Source of the DNA: Methanocorpusculaceae archaeon UBA456
GTDB taxonomy: Archaea; Halobacteriota; Methanomicrobia; Methanomicrobiales; Methanocorpusculaceae
Reading direction: 5' to 3'
DNA length: 21,112 nucleotides
Assembly: GCA_002496395.1 (NCBI GenBank)
Contig: DAJQ01000019.1
Coordinates: 83,392-104,503 of the forward strand
Made by a program: the position numbers and the translations under genes. Within the stretch, counting starts at the first letter, position 1. Each line of letters starts with the position of its first letter. The notes below the pieces were generated by a model. It was given only the letters and a program-made list of their open reading frames with translations. It was not told the origin of the DNA and did not search any database. Of the stretch, positions 7,092-13,619 are shown piece by piece.

Positions 7092-7337
7092 TTATGCCTG
7101 TTCTTGTTCCATCTTTTTCATCCTCTCAGAGCAGAGTGAATCTGCAATCGAGAGGTTCATCAGATAATCGTCAATAGTTGCGATTGCCGATCGCATCGGC
7201 ATGTCGAAAATCATCATCTCAACATAGTCGTGAGATATATGCATCTCCATAGTGTCCATATTGTCGGGAGAGAGACTCCCTGCAACACAATCAGGTGAAG
7301 CATGGTATGACCGGATCCGGCCACTCTCGATCTTCAT
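7092..7337 (-). CDS. pcc1: KEOPS complex subunit Pcc1
   Basis: An 81-residue protein of the Pcc1 family, the dimeric platform of KEOPS, which together with Kae1, Bud32 and Cgi121 makes the t6A modification at position 37 of tRNAs reading ANN codons. Visible features are the strand HASPDCVAGSLSPDN, the central MEMHISHDYVEMMIFD, and the helix MRSAIATIDDYLMNLSIADS, whose conserved R-S/x-x-N-D-Y pattern is typical of Pcc1. Length matches the family. Its ATG overlaps the DHH gene stop by four bases (ATGA). Its place between a RecJ-like gene and eS1 links tRNA modification to ribosomal protein expression. Confidence 0.85.
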   Translation of the reverse strand: MKIESGRIRSYHASPDCVAGSLSPDNMDTMEMHISHDYVEMMIFDMPMRSAIATIDDYLMNLSIADSLCSERMKKMEQEQA

Positions 7338-8548
7338 GCGGGGATCGCCTCCATAACCGCCTGCCGGAAGAGTGTGTCTGTTCCGGCAGGAATTGTTGCC
7401 CCTGCCCTTTTCATATGCCCGCCACCACTACCGCCTACAGCAGCAGCAGCGGTCCTGACAATGGTATCAAGATCCAGGTGAAGACCCGGGGGCGTTCTGG
7501 CAGAGACAAAACAGAGTTCATCATCTCCTGTGATCACAAAGACGGGGGATAACCGGGAGATATCGGTTGAAAGGAGATCAGCAACGTCAGACGAGACTAT
7601 CTGGTCATTCACCCGGTACCACCCCTCATCGATCTCTTCGGCTGAGCCAATTCCCTGAAGAATCCTCTGCCTGAATACCGAGAAGATATCCCATGCTTCC
7701 TCCAGTCCGGCAGGATCACCCATACAGAGAGATACGGCAAGACCCCCACGCCCGGATTTTCCACAGGCATCGATAACAGCGGCCATCGCAGGAGCCCAGG
7801 GGATCACCTCACGCTCAAGCTGATAGCTGTCCGAGACAATCCTCTGGAGCGCAAACGCAGATGCCGTTTCATCGACTCCGAGGACGAGCCGCGAGAGGAA
7901 GAATGAATCGTCTTCTGCGGGTCGATCAGGATGGACAAGCGCGGCCATCTCCCTGCATACGGTGTCATTTCCGGATATCCCCGGAAGATATGGATCCGTT
8001 GCCAGGAAGAGACGATCATAAAGAGTGCGGCCGACAGGCATGAAGCCCGGCATGGTCGAGATCACCCCATTGCCAATCCCTTCATTCAGGATCTCACGGT
8101 TTGGACCTAGAAATTCCTGCCTGTCCCCGATTGCTCCAAGGATTGCAAGGCCCGCGAGGTCGCGGTTTTCACCAAGCTCGCGTGCGACATAATATGCAGC
8201 TCCCGATGCTGAGAGTTCAAGATCGCCATCGATGCCCGAGAGTCTCGGGTTGACATGGAAGTCGCCCGAAAATGACGGCACATGGTGATCGACAACCATT
8301 ACAGATGCGGGGAGACTCGGGATTGAGGATCCAAAGTCGCATAGGAGAACTGGTGTGTCGTCTGGGATCATCTCTCTTGTGATTGTTGAACGAATATGAA
8401 GATGAAATGGAACGTGAATTTTTGTTAACGCCGTACAAAGAATTGATGCCGCTGCTACCCCATCGACATCGTGATGGGCATAGATCTCCACAAAGCCTGA
8501 TGACTTCAGGTTCTGTGCAAGCAATTCAGTTGACGGCGAAAGAGGCAT
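7334..8548 (-). CDS. DHH-family phosphoesterase, RecJ-like
   Basis: A 404-residue protein of the DHH/DHHA1 family. N-terminal motifs are EIYAHHDVDGVAAASIL (metal-binding H and D, residues 22-38), PVLLCDFGSS (Asp71) and VMVVDHHVPS (DHH at 87-89); the second half of the DHH domain follows. The C-terminal DHHA1 substrate-binding domain ends in GGSGGGHMKRAGATIPAG, the characteristic glycine-rich G-G-G-H loop. Archaeal members include RecJ-like nucleases and GAN, the GINS-associated nuclease of the replisome; the set of conserved Asp/His here supports a working nuclease or phosphodiesterase. It sits between uS15 (3-base gap) and pcc1 (4-base overlap), an arrangement common in methanogens. Exact substrate (ssDNA 5'-3', RNA or oligonucleotides) is not decided. 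Confidence 0.9.
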   Translation of the reverse strand: MPLSPSTELLAQNLKSSGFVEIYAHHDVDGVAAASILCTALTKIHVPFHLHIRSTITREMIPDDTPVLLCDFGSSIPSLPASVMVVDHHVPSFSGDFHVNPRLSGIDGDLELSASGAAYYVARELGENRDLAGLAILGAIGDRQEFLGPNREILNEGIGNGVISTMPGFMPVGRTLYDRLFLATDPYLPGISGNDTVCREMAALVHPDRPAEDDSFFLSRLVLGVDETASAFALQRIVSDSYQLEREVIPWAPAMAAVIDACGKSGRGGLAVSLCMGDPAGLEEAWDIFSVFRQRILQGIGSAEEIDEGWYRVNDQIVSSDVADLLSTDISRLSPVFVITGDDELCFVSARTPPGLHLDLDTIVRTAAAAVGGSGGGHMKRAGATIPAGTDTLFRQAVMEAIPA

Positions 8549-8551
8549 AAT

Positions 8552-9010
8552 TTATCGTGAAAGGAGAATCTCTGCGGTCTCCGGTTTGTATGTCCACCCT
8601 TTCGGGAGTTTTCCTGACTTTGTATAGTACCTGACCAGTCTTCTGACTTTCGACTCGGTCAACTGGAGCTGGCGCTTGTTGTGGATATCCTTCTTATTCT
8701 CAGAAAGATGTTTCCGCATTCCAAGAGCCTTCTGCATCAGGTTCCGAAGATCTTCTGGGATCTCGGAGACGAGATCGTTCTCCTTTAAGATTGTCCCGAT
8801 ACGTTTACCAGTTACCAGTTTGATGTCAGGGACACCGTACTTGTCCCGGAGCGTCATCCCGATGACAGAGGAGGATAGCCCATCCTTCTTCATCCCGACA
8901 ATCAGCTTCTCGATCTCAGCGAGATCGGTGTTGGACCATTCCGGGACATCCGTTCTATAAGGACGGACAGAACCCGACGATCCTCTCCGTCGTGCATGCA
9001 TTCGTGCCAT
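8552..9010 (-). CDS. rps15: 30S ribosomal protein S15 (uS15)
   Basis: A 152-residue archaeal uS15 with the N-terminal extension typical of archaea and eukaryotes (MARMHARRRGSSGSVRPYR, then WSNTDLAEIEKLI) before the bacterial-like RNA-binding core: RKHLSENKKDIHNKRQLQLT and SKVRRLVRYYTKSGKLPKGW. It binds the central-domain three-way junction of 16S rRNA and is a primary assembly protein. A GAGG ribosome-binding site lies nine bases before ATG 9010. It is the first gene of the uS15, DHH, Pcc1, eS1 operon, and the 230 bases upstream contain extensive inverted repeats described separately. Confidence 0.97.
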   Translation of the reverse strand: MARMHARRRGSSGSVRPYRTDVPEWSNTDLAEIEKLIVGMKKDGLSSSVIGMTLRDKYGVPDIKLVTGKRIGTILKENDLVSEIPEDLRNLMQKALGMRKHLSENKKDIHNKRQLQLTESKVRRLVRYYTKSGKLPKGWTYKPETAEILLSR

Positions 9011-9029
9011 GTATACCTCATTTTTTGTT

Positions 9030-9187
9030 TAGCTGCCTGCAAGAGAGAGCAGGAGTGTCCGGCAGTTGCCATTCACTGTAAGTCACGAAAAGAGCCTAAA
9101 CTGACTCGTCGTAATCCCAAGCCCCCATAACGGGCAGTGCCATCGAGCACGTCGGACTTACCTCAGCCAGCACATACTGTGCGCTAT
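9030..9187 (-). ncRNA. Candidate structured leader of the uS15 operon or independent small RNA
   Basis: On the minus strand between the KamA-type gene and uS15, several inverted repeats fit one RNA. The outermost is a long-range helix: GTAAGTC (minus strand of 9155-9161) is the perfect complement of GACTTAC (minus strand of 9078-9084). It extends by three more pairs (ACG, minus strand of 9150-9152, with CGT, minus strand of 9085-9087) across a two-base bulge. Inside lie GTGC/GCAC and GCCC/GGGC hairpins. A competing pairing, GTCCG (9153-9157) with CGGAC (9057-9061), uses part of the same strand. Near the gene, CTGC/GCAG forms a small hairpin. No RNA family is recognised. It is not a tRNA, and CR-I-like TGAGGTAAGTCC alone does not make it RNase P RNA. 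Ends are estimated. Confidence 0.4.
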
Positions 9188-9203
9188 AGAATTGATCAGA
9201 CTA

Positions 9204-9216
9204 GAGTTTAAGGGTA
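9204..9216 (-). promoter_or_regulatory. Possible TATA box for the uS15 operon
   Basis: The minus strand reads ACCCTTAAACTCT, a moderate archaeal TATA-box match. Transcription would start about 25 bases further, near 9185, right where the inverted-repeat region begins. That spacing supports a transcript carrying the structured interval ahead of uS15. Confidence 0.3.
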
Positions 9217-9242
9217 TCGGAAAAGAAGGTTTTTGGAGATTG

Positions 9243-10412
9243 TCACTCAGAGAGGGTATCAGCCTCTCCGGGGCGGCCAAGCATATGGTCATTGCACCGA
9301 TCATTCAGGGAAGAGAGGAGGCACTCATCGACTATCGATACATACTCATCAAACCAGTATGCCGAGGGGTTTCTCCGGCAGACGATCACCTTTCCCATCT
9401 CTTCAGGATCTGCTGCCTGATGATACTTCATTACCACATAATCTTTCGTGCAGGCAGCAATCTCGATCTTGCCGGTGGCATGCGACATCACAAACCGTGC
9501 ACGCTTGGCAATGCCGGAGACCTGCGATCGCGCCTCCTCAAATATCCGGTAACTCTCCTCGATCGGGAGAGAGTAGATGTGGTTTCCATGTGTCGGACGG
9601 CACTGGAATATATAGTAGGGAGAAATTCCGATGAAGGAGAGCTTCCTGAAGAGTTCAGCAAGTACATCTCCCGAATCATTGATGCCCCGAAGAATCGGGG
9701 TCTGATTCAGAACCATCACACCTGCAGATATCAGAGCAGCAATCGCTTTTTCGGCCTCCGGCGTAATCTCACGCGGGTGAGTAAACTGACTCATCAGGTA
9801 GATACGTTTTTCCGGGTGGCTGTATTCCCTCAGGAGATCGAGAAGTTCGGTATCCTCTGAGATACGCATCGGATTATATGCCGGCATCTTGCTCCCGATG
9901 CGGATGATATGAACATGATCAATGGTCCTGATCTCTGCGATAATTTCACGGAGTTTCTTTGTCGGGAGCATCAGGGGATCACCACCGGTGAGGAGAACAT
10001 TTGTCACCTCGGGGTGTTTCCTGATGTACGTGATCCCGGCAGTCACGTCGCGGGAGATCTCATCTGCACCATCCACAAAGAGGCGTTTCCTGAAGCAGTA
10101 CCGGCAGAGCCCCGCACACCGGTCTGAGACGAGCAGGAGGCCAGTCCGTGCATACTTATGTTGAAGTCCGGATACAACCGTATACGTAGATTCACCTGAA
10201 GGATCAAGATCGCCATCTTCAGTCTCAATCTCACCAGGATCCGGAATGATCAGCCTTCTGATCGGATCATATGGATCAGACCAGTCGATGAGGTTCAGGT
10301 AATAATCGCTTGCCTTGAAAGAGAACCAGTTTTCTACTTCCCCAATACCTTTCTTCTCCTCAGCCGAGAGCCCAGGAATCTGAGATACCGATGTAATATA
10401 GCGTGTTTTCAT
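9243..10412 (-). CDS. KamA-family radical SAM enzyme (lysine 2,3-aminomutase-like)
   Basis: A 389-residue radical SAM protein. The cluster motif is SDRCAGLCRYCFRKR (Cys99, 103, 106: C-x3-C-x2-C), followed by VTNVLLTGGDPLMLP (the SAM-binding GGD/E-P motif), and later HIIRIGSK, NQTPILRGINDS and ISPYYIFQCRPTHGNH. These are KamA-family landmarks, including the Q-x-P-L/I-L-x-G-V/I-N-D block around the amino-acid/PLP site. KamA enzymes move the alpha-amino group of lysine to the beta carbon; in methanogens the product feeds N-epsilon-acetyl-beta-lysine, an osmolyte. But the acetyltransferase gene ablB is not adjacent, CRYCFRKR differs from the usual C-R-H/Y-C-T/F-R, and the C-terminal ~50 residues lack obvious zinc cysteines, so the substrate is uncertain. 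ATG 10412 is chosen because GGAGGTGATT precedes it; an upstream in-frame ATG (10523) would add an unlikely Cys-rich 37 residues. Confidence 0.85.
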   Translation of the reverse strand: MKTRYITSVSQIPGLSAEEKKGIGEVENWFSFKASDYYLNLIDWSDPYDPIRRLIIPDPGEIETEDGDLDPSGESTYTVVSGLQHKYARTGLLLVSDRCAGLCRYCFRKRLFVDGADEISRDVTAGITYIRKHPEVTNVLLTGGDPLMLPTKKLREIIAEIRTIDHVHIIRIGSKMPAYNPMRISEDTELLDLLREYSHPEKRIYLMSQFTHPREITPEAEKAIAALISAGVMVLNQTPILRGINDSGDVLAELFRKLSFIGISPYYIFQCRPTHGNHIYSLPIEESYRIFEEARSQVSGIAKRARFVMSHATGKIEIAACTKDYVVMKYHQAADPEEMGKVIVCRRNPSAYWFDEYVSIVDECLLSSLNDRCNDHMLGRPGEADTLSE

Positions 10413-10514
10413 AGAATCACCTCCGTGACGGGTATCCTTATGTACCAAAAGACGGCACATGCAGAAACGACTCACCCCCGGTAAGGGCACACAAAGAGAA
10501 TGCACTTGCTGTCG

Positions 10515-10524
10515 GGTGGCCACC
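10515..10524. promoter_or_regulatory. Ten-base perfect palindrome, possible operator of the KamA-type gene
   Basis: GGTGGCCACC reads the same on both strands. It lies directly after the second TATA-like sequence and within the early leader of the transcript from the first. The position would suit a repressor site. A 10-base palindrome can occur by chance in 21 kb. Confidence 0.25.
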
Positions 10525-10560
10525 TTGTTTATAGAAATCCAGTTACGTGTAGCACAACAT

Positions 10561-10572
10561 AATATTTATAGT
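10561..10572 (-). promoter_or_regulatory. TATA box of the KamA-type gene
   Basis: The minus strand reads ACTATAAATATT, an excellent archaeal TATA match. Transcription would start near 10540, leaving a leader of about 125 bases. A second match, TTTCTATAAAC, lies at about 10527-10537 and would give a start near 10505. Confidence 0.5.
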
Positions 10573-10640
10573 TTGGTGAGAGAAAGTGAAATAAATCCAA
10601 ATTAGCTTTAAAATAGAATATAGGGCATTTATTGAGAGGC

Positions 10641-11033
10641 TTATTTTTTGGATTTTCCTCTTTTGCCCTTCGCTTTTGACATCGAGATGAGATCAACGAC
10701 ATAGCTGCCATCCTTCCCGACACCAATGACCCGCTCATCACTTCTGGCAAGTTTCTCAATATTTAACTCATAACTCCCGGGACCAACGATCCGGACACTC
10801 TCAACCCGATCGTACATATCTGCATGGGGTTTTCCAGAGGTTTTGACTTCAAGGATCGGTTCGTTCGTCTCTTCTGCGATCTCATCGATACTCTTCTCTT
10901 CAAGGACATCCTTATGCCTCACCTTCTCGCTGACGTAGAAAAATTTCTTTCCGCCACAGCTTGGGCACCCCCTCAGGATCTCAGTTGAGCCATCCCGAAA
11001 CTCGCGGCCACACTGGGTACATTTGTGAGGCAT
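10641..11033 (-). CDS. oapC: OapC-type zinc-ribbon protein
   Basis: A 130-residue protein with an N-terminal zinc ribbon: MPHKCTQCGREF (Cys5, Cys8) and RGCPSCGGKKFFYV (Cys23, Cys26). A charged linker, a C-terminal beta domain (ESVRIVGPGSYELNIEKL, VGKDGSYVVDLISM) and a very basic tail follow. This is the archaeal family known as DUF2072/OapC, which travels with an Era-like GTPase (OapA) and DUF2073 (OapB). The three genes are in that order here, eight bases apart at this junction. The name origin-associated protein comes from haloarchaea, where the set lies beside a replication origin; its biochemical role is unknown. The basic tail and zinc ribbon suggest nucleic-acid binding, which is inference. 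Confidence 0.8.
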   Translation of the reverse strand: MPHKCTQCGREFRDGSTEILRGCPSCGGKKFFYVSEKVRHKDVLEEKSIDEIAEETNEPILEVKTSGKPHADMYDRVESVRIVGPGSYELNIEKLARSDERVIGVGKDGSYVVDLISMSKAKGKRGKSKK

Positions 11034-11041
11034 GATACTGA

Positions 11042-11422
11042 TTATCCTCCCGACGTGAGCGAAGCCCAGGCAACAAGCCGATCCCGCTCAATCTTCAGCA
11101 TCTTCAACTGACCCGCAGGGCCGATCACGGTCATTCTTCCCTGCCGGGGTTTCTTCCCTTTGAAGAGTCGCCCAAATATGCCACCGGATTCAGCCTCTTT
11201 CCCGGGATAGGTCTCCATCTCTATCCCTGAAAAGCCACCAGGTCTGATCTCTCTCATGGTAACTTCGACGAGCATGCTCTGTTCATCAGGTGTCAGACCA
11301 TGCTCAAGGACAACAATGTTGCCGAGCATGACCGAGTCGAGGATCGTCCTGATCTTCTCCATTGTTGTAAGATTTGTAAGCCGGTCTGCGGAGATGAGTT
11401 CAATTTGTACTCCCTGTATCAT
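11042..11422 (-). CDS. oapB: OapB (DUF2073) family protein
   Basis: A 126-residue archaea-specific protein. Its start MIQGVQIELISADRLTNLTT, the central DSVMLGNIVVLEHGLTPDEQ and the late GRMTVIGPAGQLKMLKIERD match the conserved blocks of DUF2073/OapB. A poorly conserved Gly/Lys loop (SGGIFGRLFKGKKPRQG) lies between. Function is unknown; it is found with the OapA GTPase and OapC zinc-ribbon protein. ATG 11422 is chosen because AGGTGA precedes it by five bases. A GTG at 11431 would overlap the OapA stop by four bases (GTGA) and add three residues but lacks its own ribosome-binding site. Confidence 0.8.
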   Translation of the reverse strand: MIQGVQIELISADRLTNLTTMEKIRTILDSVMLGNIVVLEHGLTPDEQSMLVEVTMREIRPGGFSGIEMETYPGKEAESGGIFGRLFKGKKPRQGRMTVIGPAGQLKMLKIERDRLVAWASLTSGG

Positions 11423-11427
11423 TGAGA

Positions 11428-12069
11428 TCACCTGAAGTGTTCGGTCATCATATCATAGAGCTCTTCCATATTTGTCCCTTCAAGTCCCGACAATGAGATA
11501 ACGGGGTGTTGGGGGAATGCACTCTTGATACGCGATGGTGCTGCATCGGGGAGATCTGTCTTATTTGCGACGATCACAACCGGGAGATCCCGGCTCTCGA
11601 TAATCCCGACCATCATAATATTCACCTGCATGAAGGGATCCAGTGTGCTGTCCATCACATAGATGACACCATGGATATCCTCCCTGAGCCAGTGCATTGC
11701 CTCTGCAACACCCTCGGTTGCCTCGCGTGCACGGGAGATCGCTTCGTCCTGCTCAAGGCCGTATTCCAGAAACTCATGATAGTCGATCTTGGTAGTCACA
11801 CCAGGAGTATCGACAATATCCAATGAGAGAGTATTGCCGTTTGCTCCGGTGATCACCACATCTTCCCGTCGCCGTGCCCGGCGTGTTTCATGAGGAATCT
11901 CAGAGACAGGACCTATTGCATCACCAGAACAGTCACGAACAATCCGATTCGCCAATGTGGTTTTCCCTGCATTTGGGGGGCCATAAATGCCTATTCTGGA
12001 GCGTTTCCTGCGAAAAATATTCTGAAAAAACTTACTCAATGTTTTTTTAGCCCGAGTAAACATACTCAT
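11428..12069 (-). CDS. oapA: OapA, Era-like GTPase
   Basis: A 213-residue TRAFAC GTPase. G-motifs in order: RIGIYGPPNAGKTTLANRIV (P-loop, residues 25-44), a switch I with ETRRARR, LDIVDTPG (G3, about 83-90), VVIVANKTDLPD (G4, NKxD) and ISLSGLEG (G5, S-x-S/A). The N-terminal KKTLSKFFQNIFRRKRSR is basic and amphipathic. All GTP-binding residues are present. It is the Era-like member of the archaeal Oap set, first in the gene order oapA-oapB-oapC. Bacterial Era acts in small-subunit assembly, but there is no KH domain here, so that role should not be transferred. ATG 12069 or ATG 12063 could be the start. Confidence 0.88.
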   Translation of the reverse strand: MSMFTRAKKTLSKFFQNIFRRKRSRIGIYGPPNAGKTTLANRIVRDCSGDAIGPVSEIPHETRRARRREDVVITGANGNTLSLDIVDTPGVTTKIDYHEFLEYGLEQDEAISRAREATEGVAEAMHWLREDIHGVIYVMDSTLDPFMQVNIMMVGIIESRDLPVVIVANKTDLPDAAPSRIKSAFPQHPVISLSGLEGTNMEELYDMMTEHFR

Positions 12070-12087
12070 CTGTCAACCCCTGAACAC

Positions 12088-12108
12088 TGGCAGTTTCCTA
12101 ATCTGCCA
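12088..12108 (-). promoter_or_regulatory. Hairpin in the oapA leader
   Basis: TGGCAG and CTGCCA are perfectly complementary around a nine-base loop. They lie between the probable TATA box (12137-12150) and the oapA start at 12069, so the element would be in the oapA 5' leader. It could affect initiation; six pairs is modest. Confidence 0.3.
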
Positions 12109-12136
12109 TGGTACTTGTACTCTTCTCCCAATTCTT

Positions 12137-12150
12137 ATTAATACTACCCA
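12137..12150 (-). promoter_or_regulatory. TATA box of the oapABC operon
   Basis: The minus strand reads TAGTATTAATAAGA, a good archaeal TATA match. It would start transcription near 12117, about 50 bases before the oapA ATG. It is divergent from the CBS cluster promoter. Confidence 0.4.
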
Positions 12151-12221
12151 CCTATTGGAAAAATAGTTCCGGTAAACAGACTCTGTAGATCTAAACCATC
12201 TCAAGATGTCTGGATTACGAA

Positions 12222-12234
12222 TCTTTTAATATGG
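12222..12234 (+). promoter_or_regulatory. TATA box of the CBS-domain gene cluster
   Basis: TCTTTTAATATGG lies 60 bases before ATG 12292 and resembles the TTTAATA elements ahead of other genes in this window. The predicted start near 12258 leaves a leader with the strong AAGGAGGTGA ribosome-binding site at 12275-12284. Confidence 0.4.
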
Positions 12235-12291
12235 GCGTTGCATAGTAGATGTGTCATCAACAAAGAGAGCAGAAAAGGAGGTGAAACGAAA

Positions 12292-12855
12292 ATGAGACAG
12301 AATGACAACATGGACTTCGAAACTCGCGTCCCTGTACGGGAGGTGATGAAACTCAATCCAACCACAATCGATGCCAATGCAACAACTGCAGAGGCTGCAC
12401 GTGCAATGTGCCGTGATGAGGTCGGGAGCTGTATCGTGCTACAGAACAATCTGCCGATTGGCATTGTAACTGAGGAGGATTTCAACTGCAAGGTTATGGC
12501 AAAAGACAGAAAACCTGGCGAGGTATATGTAAAAGAAGTGATGAGCACCCCGCTGATCACGATCGATTCAGATGCAGCTATTGCCGATGCTGCACGGATG
12601 ATGGTCATTAACCGTGTCCGAAGGTTACCGGTCGTGAATGCGGAGAAGAAAGTCATCGGAATCATTACCGTACGGGACATTCTCAGCGTAGCAAATGAGA
12701 TCAACGAGATTATGAACGATCTGATCGTCATAAACCGCATGAACGACTACCATGCCGGAGTCTGCGACAGGTGTGGAAGCATGTCTGACGATCTCATGTA
12801 TCTTGATAACCAGAACATCTGCCCGGTATGCCGTGATGAGGAGTCAATCCAATGA
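12292..12855 (+). CDS. Two-CBS-domain protein with C-terminal zinc ribbon
   Basis: A 187-residue protein, first of five adjacent CBS genes. One CBS pair occupies about residues 14-70 (VREVMKLNPTTIDANATTAE, then PIGIVTEEDF) and 80-135 (VKEVMSTPLITIDSDAAIAD, RRLPVV, VIGIITVRDIL). A zinc ribbon VCDRCGSM, then NICPVCRDEE (Cys158, 161, 177, 180), closes the chain. CBS pairs (Bateman modules) bind adenosine nucleotides, SAM or similar ligands and act as energy or ligand sensors; the ribbon may contact a partner or nucleic acid. The V-M-P repeats and R-(R/x)-L-P-V-V are intact. ATG 12292 is chosen because of the perfect AAGGAGGTGA; an in-frame ATG at 12238 would place that site inside the gene. The next gene starts on its stop codon (ATGA). 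Confidence 0.9.
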   Translation: MRQNDNMDFETRVPVREVMKLNPTTIDANATTAEAARAMCRDEVGSCIVLQNNLPIGIVTEEDFNCKVMAKDRKPGEVYVKEVMSTPLITIDSDAAIADAARMMVINRVRRLPVVNAEKKVIGIITVRDILSVANEINEIMNDLIVINRMNDYHAGVCDRCGSMSDDLMYLDNQNICPVCRDEESIQ

Positions 12856-13610
12856 AAGTCTCAGGCGATCTGCTGATAGAGGTGCATTCCCTCCATAAAG
12901 ACGAGTACGTTACCCATGCACGTCAGATCTTACGTGATGATGTGTATCGTGAGATTTATATCACCGATGAGAGAGGGCATCTCACCGGGATGATCGATAT
13001 CACAGATGTCCTGAAGGTAACCGACACCAGATCAAACGTGACCATCTCGGGGTTCATCCGTGAAGCACCATCTGTTGCCATGGACACCCCCCTTGAAACA
13101 GTAGGTTCAACCATTCTGAACGCAGGTACAGACAGTGTTTCTGTCCTGAAAGAGAATGGAGTATTCATCGGAGCAATCCTGTTCAGGGATCTCTTTCCGG
13201 TTCTGGTATCACGCCATGAGATCACCGGAAAGGTTTGCGATGCAATGACAGCGAATGTGATCTGCTCTGAAGCAGATTGGAGCATCCAGAAAGTATACTC
13301 AAGTATCGTTGAGAGTGGATATGCATCCCTCCCGGTTGTAACCAATCGGAAACTGATCGGCATCATATCACGCCGGGATCTCATTGAGAACGGTAATATC
13401 AGGCGATCACTTGGAACCAGTACAAAAACATCCATATCCCGCGTCATGACAACACCAGTATTTACCATAAGTCCGGACGCAACAGTCTCCGAAGCTGCCA
13501 GACTCCTTGTCACCCATGACATCAGCCGCATTCCAGTGGTTGATGACGGGAATGTTGTCGGCATTCTGGATCGCCATGATGTCCTGAAGAACCTTGTACA
13601 AAAAACGTAA
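12852..13610 (+). CDS. Four-CBS-domain protein
   Basis: A 252-residue protein made almost wholly of four CBS repeats (about 1-56, 65-115, 122-178 and 190-250). The last pair is best preserved: YASLPVVTNRKLIGIISRRD, then SRVMTTPVFTISPDATVSEA and ISRIPVVDDGNVVGILDRHD. The first repeat is degenerate (EIYITDERGHLTGMIDITD, no V-M-x-P start). There is no catalytic or membrane domain. It is four bases overlapped with the preceding CBS gene and nine bases from the next, so it is co-translated. Four repeats in one chain would form a closed Bateman ring without needing a dimer. Ligand unknown. Confidence 0.88.
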   Translation: MKVSGDLLIEVHSLHKDEYVTHARQILRDDVYREIYITDERGHLTGMIDITDVLKVTDTRSNVTISGFIREAPSVAMDTPLETVGSTILNAGTDSVSVLKENGVFIGAILFRDLFPVLVSRHEITGKVCDAMTANVICSEADWSIQKVYSSIVESGYASLPVVTNRKLIGIISRRDLIENGNIRRSLGTSTKTSISRVMTTPVFTISPDATVSEAARLLVTHDISRIPVVDDGNVVGILDRHDVLKNLVQKT

Positions 13611-13619
13611 GGGATCACC

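Noticed and set aside
9030..9187. Archaeal RNase P RNA, prompted by TGAGGTAAGTCC on the minus strand
   Set aside because: The resemblance to conserved region I is partial (GAGGTAAGTCC versus GAGGAAAGTCC), the interval is about half the usual length, and I cannot find the matching 3' conserved region. Left as an unassigned structured element.
10413..10523. N-terminal extension of the KamA-type enzyme from the ATG at 10523
   Set aside because: The extension is Cys/His-rich without similarity to the family, covers the predicted promoter region, and the internal ATG at 10412 has a near-perfect ribosome-binding site.
10413..10540. Lysine riboswitch in the leader of the KamA-type gene
   Set aside because: The leader is too short and lacks the multi-helix junction sequences of that class; only a small palindrome is visible.
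12070..12291. Replication origin beside the oap genes
   Set aside because: No convincing pair of inverted origin-recognition boxes, no unwinding element beyond promoter AT-richness, and no orc1/cdc6 gene in the window.
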